Below, piece after piece: positions 8,001 through 12,611 of a stretch of DNA of 12,611 nt (the first letter of the stretch is position 1; each line of letters opens with the position of its first letter). This DNA is from a bacterium. Lineage in GTDB: Bacteria; Chloroflexota; Dormibacteria; Aeolococcales; Bog-877. The stretch lies in NCBI GenBank assembly GCA_021798435.1, contig JAJZGN010000037.1:1-12611 (forward strand), in the 5' to 3' direction. The translations under genes were made by a program, and so were the position numbers. Below the pieces are notes generated by a model that was not told where the DNA came from, ran no database searches, and saw nothing but the letters and a program-made list of their open reading frames with translations.

Positions 8001-8639
8001 GTCTCCCACCACCAGTCCCTCCCCCGGCCGAGACCAGGTCGCCACGGCACCGGTCACCACTCCCACCCTGGTGCTGAGTCCTGATCTCCCGCGCTGCTCC
8101 CCGTAGGCGGCCACCTCGGTCACCAGCTCCAGCCCCGCGCGGACCGCCTGCTCGGCATCGTCCTGCTGGGCGGTGGTGGCCCCCCACACCGCCATCACCG
8201 CATCCCCGATGAATTTCTCGACCACCCCGCCGGTTCGGGTGATAACCGTCCGGGCCAGATCGAAGTAACCGCTGAGGAACTCCCGCAGGACCTCGGGGTC
8301 CTCGCCCTCGGCGAGGGGCGTGAAGCCCACCAGGTCCGCGAAGAGCACGGTCACCACCCGCCGTCCTGCCGCTTCCTCCTCTCGGACCGGCGGGCTGACG
8401 ACCTCCTCCTGGGCCCGGGGCGGTTCGGCAGTGAGCGGAGCCCCGCAGGAGCTGCAGAAGCGGGCCTGAGTGCCGGTCAGCTCTCCGCAGACCGGACAGG
8501 TCCGTCCCAATTCCACTCCGCACTGGGGACAGAAACGGCTGCTCGCGGGGACGTCCTCCCCGCAGGAGACGCACAGGATCCGACTGGATCCGGCAGCGGC
8601 CCCGGGATTGGCAGCGCTCATCCCCCCGAACGGTATCAC
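5022..8639 (-). CDS. Double zinc ribbon - class III nucleotide cyclase - AAA ATPase - TPR-like signalling protein
   Basis: 1205-residue multidomain protein. Residues 23-65 hold two zinc ribbons with Cys pairs at 23/26, 37/40, 48/51 and 62/65. Residues ~94-270 form a class III adenylate/guanylate cyclase domain with metal Asp102 (FADLVGFT) and Asp146 (FIGDAVMA), base-selecting Lys142 and Asp213, and transition-state Asn216 and Arg220 (VNLASR). All catalytic positions are intact and favour ATP as substrate. Next comes a large STAND/AAA-type ATPase with Walker A GQAGVGKS (316-323) and Walker B VVMVIDD (438-444). The C-terminal half, about 680-1190, is helical and TPR-like. No DNA-binding HTH and no membrane segment is seen. 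Probably a cytoplasmic cAMP-producing switch gated by ATP hydrolysis and partner binding. The start is uncertain: the GTG at 8639 has GGAG only 3 nt upstream, and an ATG at 8621 lacks a normally spaced site. It lies upstream of the CNB-containing operon on the same strand. Confidence 0.9.
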   Translation of the reverse strand: MIPFGGMSAANPGAAAGSSRILCVSCGEDVPASSRFCPQCGVELGRTCPVCGELTGTQARFCSSCGAPLTAEPPRAQEEVVSPPVREEEAAGRRVVTVLFADLVGFTPLAEGEDPEVLREFLSGYFDLARTVITRTGGVVEKFIGDAVMAVWGATTAQQDDAEQAVRAGLELVTEVAAYGEQRGRSGLSTRVGVVTGAVATWSRPGEGLVVGDRVNLASRVQAAADPGTVFVDGATREVSQAGLEYLAAGTHSLKGISEPVDLWRAVRVLARRGGAGRSGSWEAPFVGRARELAWCKDLFHDVSDRRRARLLSITGQAGVGKSRLTWELEKYLDGLQSDTFWHRGRCLAYGDGVAFWPLAEMMRTRLGLQDEENLSREGLGAGIDRGLAALALPAGELPELREALAVLLGLEGAGVERAQLFASWRRIFELLGERGTVVMVIDDCQWADSGLLEFVESLLDWSANAPLLIITLARPELGERHPGWGTGRPTATALALEPLAPEEMSELLEGLVPGLPAPTIAKIVGAAEGIPLYAVELVRALAERGSLARRGERYALVGEVGELPVPASLTALLAARLDTLSPRSRALASRLSVFAGAIPPAAAREVAGMPEADMEASLAELRRAEVLAVRTDALAADRGQFVFTQGLLRSAAYDRLGRGERRAAHLEAAGYLQSSLPDSGLEVAEAVAMHLEAALEATTAGDDAASLRASAAEAFARAGARARAVGAPASSQRSYQRARRLAPESRDAITWQIQAAEAAADSGDYEAALEEAASPAALLDPTSPQGTSLAILRSRALTRQGRTDEAVEDLRRALQARAGLDPDEQSARLHGEFASLLFTAGQLESAAAEAELALAEGQAFQVPLAVARGAEAKGWGLAVLGRVEEALLHLEWCARLFTTHGSLRDQARVTMNVGDLEAQYDRPGAVGHFESAAALSRRAGARDLLPTAVSNLAWVWGLTGRWREAEQLASELLADLSPVLDRAILLLSVAFIPLWRGDVEMAAQQLSAAMPLPSGIEIQLKAEADGIDCGIKLAQGRPRDALAVAEPVLASHINALGISHQSVRQLWTDAVEAALRCGSHELAGRWLAEMASRPPGLVPPYLTSQLARLGGLRAAESKEYPEADSLLARAAEGFEKLGYPYWRARAQLDRARVLAALGDGGAAPLSAAAAATFQDLGASGWQHEALGVAGDASLVTVAGSQGLG

Positions 8640-9043
8640 CGCCTCCGGGGATCGCGCCAGTTCAGCGCCGAAGTCAGGACGGCCACCACCCGATGTCGGT
8701 TACACGATCGGAGGGAAAAGCGGCAAGCTCCCGGCGTGGCCGTGCGGTCGACTCCCCGAGGCACACTGCCGTTCGACATGGCGCACCTCCGATCGGGCAT
8801 GGGACGGCTCCCCTCAGACGCCCCACTCCCACCTTCGCGTGGTCCTTCGTTCCCTTGCCCGGAGGTCCGGACCGCTACGGGTTCCGCCGGCGAGTTCCGG
8901 CGGGGGGAGGTCAGGGCGGGCCGGGTTCAGGAGCACTGCTATGGATGCGGGAGACCCGTGACCTGTCAGGTATCCCGTGCGCAGCCGCCTCGTGCCGGGG
9001 ACGGTCCGTGGCCGGTCCGGGCAGCTCTCACGGATGGCCGCTC
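8640..9043. other. Intergenic region between VOC and cyclase genes, no gene
   Basis: 404 bp. Besides the candidate promoter it contains a hairpin, CCGCCGG (8884-8890) / CCGGCGG (8897-8903) with a 6-nt loop. It also has a small palindrome, ACCTG-T-CAGGT (8961-8971), nested inside CGGGA (8948) and TCCCG (8973). Neither has a T-run. The hairpin lies about 140 bp after the VOC stop and could serve as a 3' end structure. Open frames crossing it look like shadows. Confidence 0.4.
8699..8726 (-). promoter_or_regulatory. Possible promoter of the cyclase gene
   Basis: On the minus strand: TTGCCG (8726-8721), 16 nt, then TGTAAC (8704-8699), each about four of six to consensus. Predicted start is near 8692, leaving a leader of roughly 50-70 nt depending on the start codon. 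It is the best pair I found in this gap, but a weak match. Confidence 0.33.
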
Positions 9044-9454
9044 TCAGTCGCTCTCGTCACCTTCGAACCCGATGAGCCAGTGGAGACCATAACGGTCGAT
9101 GACTTGACCGTCGGATGCGCCCCAGGGCCGCTTCTGCAAGTCGTCCACGACCCGGCCACCTTCACTCAGCCGGGCAAACCAGGTGCGCAGAGTAGAGGGA
9201 GCAGCCGTACCAAGCAGGGCCAGCATCATGCCTTCCGATCGGAGTGGGCGCTCGTCCCCGGACACGTCAGAGCCGGACAGCGCCACGGGTCCCCCGGTTA
9301 GGCCGCCGTGGGCGATGGCATCGGCCGGACCGTCTGACCGGTTGAACTCCGCGAAGGTGTGCAACTGAACTCGACAGCCGAAGACCTCACCGTAGAACGT
9401 CAGGGCCTCACGGGCGGTGCCGGGGAAATGCACGTACGGCGTCGGGTCGGCCAT
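9044..9454 (-). CDS. VOC-family (PhnB-like) protein
   Basis: 136-residue protein of the vicinal oxygen chelate / glyoxalase-like fold, PhnB-type subgroup. It opens with TPYVHFPGTAREALTFYGEVFGC, the usual first beta-alpha unit of PhnB-like proteins. The middle (GMMLALLG) and the end (VIDRYGLHWLIGFEG) match the second module, with its final strand WLI. Many such proteins have unknown function, and a metal-dependent enzyme role is not certain. I chose the ATG at 9454 because homology begins there; the frame extends to 9631 but that part is low-complexity. There is no Shine-Dalgarno sequence before the ATG. Instead a TACGAT lies exactly 7 nt upstream, so the mRNA is probably leaderless. It appears to be monocistronic, with about 400 bp to the cyclase gene. 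Confidence 0.85.
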   Translation of the reverse strand: MADPTPYVHFPGTAREALTFYGEVFGCRVQLHTFAEFNRSDGPADAIAHGGLTGGPVALSGSDVSGDERPLRSEGMMLALLGTAAPSTLRTWFARLSEGGRVVDDLQKRPWGASDGQVIDRYGLHWLIGFEGDESD

Positions 9455-9461
9455 AGAACAA

Positions 9462-9488
9462 ATCGTACCCGGAAAGCAGCTGCGCCAA
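9462..9488 (-). promoter_or_regulatory. Leaderless-type promoter of the VOC gene
   Basis: On the minus strand: TTGGCG (9488-9483), 15 nt, then TACGAT (9467-9462), which fits TANNNT. Seven nucleotides later is the ATG at 9454, the spacing expected when transcription starts at the A of ATG. The absence of a ribosome-binding site supports this. The 15-nt spacer is short. Confidence 0.45.
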
Positions 9489-9594
9489 GACGCCGGACTG
9501 CCGCAGTCGGGGGACCTCGAGGGGGCGTCGTTGGGGCCCAGTCGAAGTGGGGAAGGGTGGCGCGGGCGGTTTCCGGAGCGGATCGCATAGCTGC

Positions 9595-9611
9595 GAGGGA
9601 CGTAGTCCCTC
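9595..9611. repeat. Perfect hairpin at the left edge of the IS remnant
   Basis: GAGGGAC (9595-9601), loop GTA, GTCCCTC (9605-9611). It sits about 20-40 bp before the first transposase-like codons, where the left end of the element would be expected. It may be part of the element end or a pre-existing hairpin. Confidence 0.4.
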
Positions 9612-10496
9612 ACACTTCGCGCCAAAGGCAAGGTGGGGTGGGCTTCTCCCGTTTACCTGCGGACCACCGCGTCCCGCCTCGGTGACGGCTCCAGGGCCTC
9701 CTACCGGCAACTAGCCCACAACCACCTGGAGTGGAAGCTGGGCCGGGTGGTAGGGGTGGGCGACACCGGGTTGTGCTCGAAGGAGAACCGGCGCCACCTG
9801 CAGCGGGCCGGGGGCGCTACATCCTGGGCGAGATGCTGCGGGAAAATGACCAGGAGGCACTGGCGGCCCTGTCTCGCCAGGGGCGCCACCTGAAGGTGCG
9901 CGACACCTTGGAGACCAAGGACGTTGTGCGGGAGCAAGGCATGATGCGGGTCCGGCCAGTGAGCTGCCGCCACCCCGAAGGGGCCGTTCGGGGCTGAGCG
10001 GTCCGCCAGCGGCCCCTCCAGCAGCTTGAGGAGCTGAACGTCCCCGGCGAGCAGCTGACGCCGAGCCCGCGCTCCGAGCCGCTAGGACAGCTGCGAACGA
10101 AGCCTGGGAGGGCACGGTCGGTGCGCCGACCCCCCCAGGGTTTGCTGCAGATCGACCGGGGCACGGTGTTCGTCGACCGGCATCTCGACGGCCAGTACCT
10201 CCTGCACAGCTCGGTCCCCACCCTGAGCGCCGAGGATCTGGCCTTGGGCCGCCGGCGGCCCCTGGTCGCGCTACCGGCGACTCGGAACCAAGGCCTCGGT
10301 GCAGCCGGCGGAGTCCGCCCGAATAGTCAGCTGCCGCCTGGTCAGTTAGGGACCGTCACCGGAGTGATGGCCGCTCTGGAGCACCGCCGGCATGGCGGCG
10401 AAGGCCGAGTCCAGCAGCTGCAGGTGGTCCTTCGGCCCGCGGGGAGGACCACGTCGCCACCCAGGCGATAAGCCGCCGCCGGTCCGTGAGGGGAGT
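9601..10496 (+). mobile_element. Truncated IS1634-like insertion sequence remnant, approximate limits
   Basis: The limits are inferred from the transposase remnant and a possible pair of short inverted ends: CCCTCAC (9607-9613) and GTGAGGG (10486-10492), with partly similar flanks. No target-site duplication was confirmed. At roughly 0.9 kb it is about half the length of a complete element of this group, in line with the internal deletion. Confidence 0.4.
9633..10471 (+). pseudogene. Decayed IS1634-type (IS4 superfamily) transposase
   Basis: Remnant of a DDE transposase of the IS1634 group. The first ~30 codons (frame of 9633) read VYLRTTASRLGDGSRASYRQ then LAHN, the typical N terminus. They then jump directly to an internal block, WKLGRVVGVGDTGLCSKENR then RHLQRAGG, so a large middle part is gone. 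At about 9811-9816 the frame shifts; the continuation RYILGEMLRENDQEALAALS and TLETKDVVREQGMMRVR is in the frame of 9731. That frame meets a TGA at 9995-9997, then continues with AVRQRPLQQLEEL and LDGQYLLHSSVPTLSAEDLA near 10180-10245, before losing similarity by 10471. Three independent lesions (internal deletion, frameshift, in-frame stop) show it cannot make an active transposase. Family identity rests on remembered motif patterns, not a search. Confidence 0.8.
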
Positions 10497-10561
10497 GCAC
10501 CGGGGCGGCCTGAGCCCGGGCCCTCGCGGAGGAGGGGCGGGCTCCAAGCCAGCCCCGACTA

Positions 10562-10577
10562 CCCTCGGATCCGAGGG
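10562..10577. promoter_or_regulatory. 16-bp perfect palindrome upstream of the SRPBCC gene
   Basis: The sequence CCCTCGGATCCGAGGG is its own reverse complement and ends 70 bp before the ATG at 10648. The position and symmetry suit an operator for a dimeric repressor. It is not followed by a T-run, so it does not look like a terminator. AHSA1/SRPBCC genes are often controlled by ArsR-type regulators, but no such regulator is in the window. Confidence 0.35.
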
Positions 10578-10647
10578 ATCAGCGATGATTTCGGCTCCTG
10601 GCGGCGTCTTGGATGACAGGATCGGAACCAGGAGAGGAGGAGACACC

Positions 10648-11196
10648 ATGCAACCGGTCGCATCAGAGGGGCCCCGAATCCTCGGAGCCTTGAGTTCGGC
10701 GGACGGGAGGGGGGTGGTGCACCTACAGGAGCGCCTGGCAGCCTCGATCGATGAGGTCTGGTCGGCGATTACCGACCCCAGCCGCCTGGCGCGGTGGCAC
10801 TCCCAGGTGGCGGGCGACCTGCGCCCGGGAGGGGAGTTTCGGATCTTCGTCGAGGCGGACGACTGGGAGGGCACCGGCCGGGTGGTGCGGTGCGAGCCGC
10901 CCCAGCGGCTCTCTGTGACGTCCCGGGAGTCGGAGGAGTCCTGGCGGCGGGGGAGGGGGGCCGCCCCGTTCGATTCGGTCCTTGAGGTTCGGCTGGAGGC
11001 GGATGGCGACGGGACCACCATCATGGTGGAGGTACGAGGTCTTCCGCTGGAGGCGCTCGCCGCCTACGGAGCCGGCTGGCAGATCCACGTGGAGAACCTC
11101 GCGGGCCACCTGGCGGGGAGGGATCGCGGCGACACCGAGGCGCGATGGGGGGTCCTCATCCCCGCCTACGAGGCACTGGCCGCCGGCCTCGGGTAG
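10648..11196 (+). CDS. SRPBCC / AHSA1-type domain protein
   Basis: 182-residue START-like protein with a helix-grip fold and a hydrophobic cavity. The pattern VWSAITDPSRLARWHSQVAG (about residues 35-54), followed by PGGEFRIF and GRVVRCEPPQRLSVT, is the classic AHSA1 layout. The C-terminal strand-helix is also present (TTIMVEVRGLP, GWQIHVENLAGHL). Such proteins bind small hydrophobic ligands or, in AHSA1, Hsp90; in bacteria most have unknown ligands. The ATG at 10648 has a strong purine-rich ribosome site (GGAGAGGAGGAG, 10631-10642) about 5 nt upstream. The open frame continues upstream to 10486 but crosses the palindrome and lacks homology. It ends at TAG 11194-11196, converging on the GNAT gene. 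Confidence 0.88.
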   Translation: MQPVASEGPRILGALSSADGRGVVHLQERLAASIDEVWSAITDPSRLARWHSQVAGDLRPGGEFRIFVEADDWEGTGRVVRCEPPQRLSVTSRESEESWRRGRGAAPFDSVLEVRLEADGDGTTIMVEVRGLPLEALAAYGAGWQIHVENLAGHLAGRDRGDTEARWGVLIPAYEALAAGLG

Positions 11197-11805
11197 GGCC
11201 CCATCGACCAGGGCTGGGCGGGGCCGGCGGCTCGGCCAGCGGCGCCTGTCCACCCACCTCTCCCGGGAGATCCGGAACAAAAGGTGCGGGGCGAGGGGGT
11301 GGCCCGGCGGCACCAGGGGATGCTGGAAGTCGTCTCCGGGATCGTGGGTCATCCCCAGCCGGCGCATCACCGCCTGGGAGCGGATGTTGCCGACGCTGGT
11401 GAATGAGACCACCTCCTCCAGCCCGGCTGATCCGAACCCGAAGTCCAGCGCGGCGGTGGCGGCCTCGGTGGCGAGGCCCTGGCCCCAGGCGCTGCGCCGG
11501 AGCCGCCAGCCGATCTCCACAGCGGGGCTGAAGGGGGCTGGGAAGCCGGGGACCGAGAGCCCGGTGAACCCGAGGAGCTGGCCCTCCGCGGCTCCGACCA
11601 GTGCCCAGAGACCAAAGCCGTGGGCGGCGAAGCCGGAGTGGATGCGGTCTACCAGCCGGTCGCTCTCCTCCCGGGAGAGGGGCGCGAGGAAGTGCTCCAT
11701 AACCTCCGGGTCGGCGTTGATCCTGGCGAAGGGCTCCCGGTCCTCCTCCCGAAAGGGCCGCATAGTCAGTCGCGGGGTGCGCAGGACTGGGGGAGGGGCC
11801 GCCAT
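10723..11805 (-). CDS. GNAT-family N-acetyltransferase (RimJ/RimL-like) with unusual open 3' extension
   Basis: The first ~184 residues (11254-11805) form a complete Acetyltransf_3-type GNAT domain: LRTPRLTMRPFREED at the start, EIGWRLRRSAWGQGLATEA (97-115) with the acetyl-CoA pyrophosphate loop, NIRSQAVMRRLGM (140-152), and an ending HLLFRISRERW. It transfers an acetyl group from acetyl-CoA to an amine; the target is unknown. No stop codon follows at the usual place. The frame runs another ~176 codons to 10723, of which 474 nt are antisense to the SRPBCC gene. That extension is rich in Arg, Pro and Gly and looks non-coding, so either the protein carries an irrelevant tail or the true stop was lost by a frameshift or sequence error near 11200-11255. 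The ATG at 11805 follows GGAG with no spacer, so its initiation signal is weak. Confidence 0.8.
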   Translation of the reverse strand: MAAPPPVLRTPRLTMRPFREEDREPFARINADPEVMEHFLAPLSREESDRLVDRIHSGFAAHGFGLWALVGAAEGQLLGFTGLSVPGFPAPFSPAVEIGWRLRRSAWGQGLATEAATAALDFGFGSAGLEEVVSFTSVGNIRSQAVMRRLGMTHDPGDDFQHPLVPPGHPLAPHLLFRISRERWVDRRRWPSRRPRPALVDGALPEAGGQCLVGGDEDPPSRLGVAAIPPRQVAREVLHVDLPAGSVGGERLQRKTSYLHHDGGPVAIRLQPNLKDRIERGGPPPPPPGLLRLPGRHREPLGRLAPHHPAGALPVVRLDEDPKLPSRAQVARHLGVPPRQAAGVGNRRPDLIDRGCQALL

Positions 11806-11875
11806 CTCCGCCGCAGACTACCAGCCGCGGCTGCGTCCCCCAGGGCAGCTCCCACCTCGATCAGCCCGGACGGAT

Positions 11876-11881
11876 TAGGAT
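11876..11881 (+). promoter_or_regulatory. Possible -10 element of the sigma factor gene
   Basis: TAGGAT fits TANNNT and lies 6 nt before the GTG at 11888, which would give a nearly leaderless transcript. The same bases also supply the AGGA that could be a ribosome site, and no clear -35 is visible, so the two readings compete. Confidence 0.25.
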
Positions 11882-11887
11882 CCAAAG

Positions 11888-12611
11888 GTGCAGGTTCAGC
11901 TCTCGGAGAGTCCGTACCCCCTTTCGGCGGAGGAGCTGGAGGCGCATCGCCCCGGCCTCACCGCCCTCTGCTACCGGATGTTGGGCTCCGTCTTCGACGC
12001 CGAGGACGCCGTGCAGGAGACCCTGGCCCGGGCCTGGAGAGCGCGGGCCGGCTTCGAGGGGCGGTCCTCCGTCCGCTCCTGGCTCTACCGGATCGCCACC
12101 AACATCTGCCTGGATTCGCTGCGCAGCCAGCCCCGCAGGGCCCGTCCGGTGGACCTCGGGCCCTCCTCGCCCCCGGAGATCTCCTACCTCGGCGAGATGA
12201 TGACCGACTTTCCCTGGGTGCAGCCGGTGCCCGACTCCCTCCTGCTCACCGGCCGGGAGGATCCGGCCGAGATGGTGGTTTACCGGGAGACGGTCCGGCT
12301 GGCCTTCATCGCCGCCGTGCAGCAGCTGGTCCCGCTGCAGCGCGCGGTGCTGATCCTCCGCGACGTCCTCGGCTGGCGCTCTCGGGAGATCGCGACCCTT
12401 CTGGACTCCTCGGTGCCGGCGGTGAACAGCGCCCTGCAGCGCGCCCGAGCCAAGCTGGCCACCCAGCCCGCCCTGGAGGGCAAGCCCGTCTCGGCGGCGG
12501 ACCGCCAGCTGGCGGAAAGCTATCTGCGCGCCTTCGAGGCCTACGACATCGACGCCCTGGTCCGGCTCATGCACGACGATGCCGTCCAGATGATGCCTCC
12601 CTTCGCCCTCT
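11888..12611 (+). CDS. ECF-type RNA polymerase sigma factor with SnoaL-like C-terminal domain, 3'-truncated
   Basis: 241 codons are visible and the frame runs off the window. Region 2 (about 20-80) is clear: HRPGLTALCYRMLGSVFDAE, then DAVQETLARAW and SVRSWLYRIATNICLDSLR. The block YLGEMMTDFPWVQPVPD (100-116) is characteristic of the SigG-like / TIGR02960 group. Region 4 (about 146-190) contains the HTH: QRAVLILRDVLGWRSREIAT then VPAVNSALQRARAKL. From about 202 on, ADRQLAESYLRAFEAYDIDA begins the SnoaL/NTF2-like domain typical of this group, which is thought to replace a separate anti-sigma factor. GTG 11888 is the first possible start because an in-frame TAG lies at 11876-11878. AGGA 7 nt upstream may be the ribosome site. 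It is divergent from the GNAT gene (82-bp gap). It directs RNA polymerase to an unknown regulon. Confidence 0.9.
   Translation, partial: MQVQLSESPYPLSAEELEAHRPGLTALCYRMLGSVFDAEDAVQETLARAWRARAGFEGRSSVRSWLYRIATNICLDSLRSQPRRARPVDLGPSSPPEISYLGEMMTDFPWVQPVPDSLLLTGREDPAEMVVYRETVRLAFIAAVQQLVPLQRAVLILRDVLGWRSREIATLLDSSVPAVNSALQRARAKLATQPALEGKPVSAADRQLAESYLRAFEAYDIDALVRLMHDDAVQMMPPFAL

Noticed and set aside
8884..8903. Hairpin CCGCCGG / CCGGCGG as a rho-independent terminator
   Set aside because: No T-run on either strand. Listed only as a structure within the intergenic region.
8693..9301. Plus-strand open frames spanning the 8640-9043 gap and the VOC gene
   Set aside because: Low-complexity Arg/Gly/Pro composition, no domain, and partly antisense to the VOC gene. 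Such frames are common in very GC-rich DNA.
10484..10565. Minus-strand peptide GAGLEPAPPP, which resembles translations of antisense tRNA
   Set aside because: I looked for a tRNA on the plus strand. The T-arm-like GGGCTCCAAGCC lacks the GTTC core, and no matching acceptor or anticodon arms could be drawn.
10723..11253. A fused second domain on the acetyltransferase
   Set aside because: The extension is mostly the reverse complement of the SRPBCC gene, with biased composition and no domain pattern.
11861..12574. Long minus-strand open frame over the sigma factor region
   Set aside because: It is antisense to a clear sigma factor with region 2, region 4 and SnoaL motifs. Its own translation is Gly/Arg/His-rich and resembles no family.
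1..12611. CRISPR array, rRNA, intact tRNA, toxin-antitoxin pair or phage genes
   Set aside because: No regularly spaced direct repeats, conserved RNA cores or matching small gene pairs were seen on either strand.

Overview
This window is very GC-rich, with GTG starts, tightly packed genes and at least one promoter that looks leaderless. That suits a high-GC soil-type bacterium such as an actinobacterium or a member of the Chloroflexota/Dormibacterota. The sequence alone does not settle which.

Layout, left to right. (1) 2-778, plus: the 3' part of an NAD-dependent zinc-type alcohol dehydrogenase whose start lies outside the window. (2) 978-1646, minus: a peptidase S51 / class I glutamine amidotransferase-like protein. 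(3) 1816-4689, minus: a compact three-gene operon, transcribed from a good sigma-70-type promoter at 4742-4770. It encodes a PEP-utilising swivel/histidine-domain protein, an ATP-grasp PEP/pyruvate-binding protein (GTGA overlap) and a stand-alone cyclic-nucleotide-binding protein (10-nt gap). (4) 5022-8639, minus: a giant zinc-ribbon / class III nucleotide cyclase / AAA ATPase / TPR-like protein. (5) 9044-9454, minus: a small VOC (PhnB-like) protein. (6) About 9600-10496: a decayed IS1634-type (IS4 superfamily) transposase remnant. (7) 10648-11196, plus: an SRPBCC/AHSA1 protein. It converges on (8) 11254/10723-11805, minus: a GNAT acetyltransferase whose frame stays open far past its domain. 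(9) 11888-12611, plus: an ECF-type sigma factor with the start of a SnoaL-like tail, cut by the window end.

The most interesting part is 1816-8639. The operon splits a rifampin-phosphotransferase/PEP-synthase type dikinase into a phosphohistidine subunit and an ATP subunit, and adds a small nucleotide-sensing subunit. This resembles the three-component phenylphosphate synthase of anaerobic phenol degraders, but with a cNMP-binding domain where that enzyme has a CBS-domain subunit. Immediately upstream on the same strand is an apparently intact class III cyclase. A simple model is that the cyclase makes cAMP, which the CNB protein senses to control the split phosphotransferase. Domain assignments are firm. 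The substrate, the regulatory link and the cyclase product are inference.

The other genes look like ordinary accessory genes: an oxidoreductase, a VOC protein, SRPBCC, GNAT and an ECF sigma factor. The gene-free stretches (779-977, 1647-1815, 4690-5021, 8640-9043, 9455-9632, 10472-10647) hold the promoters and palindromes listed below. I saw no tRNA, rRNA or CRISPR array.
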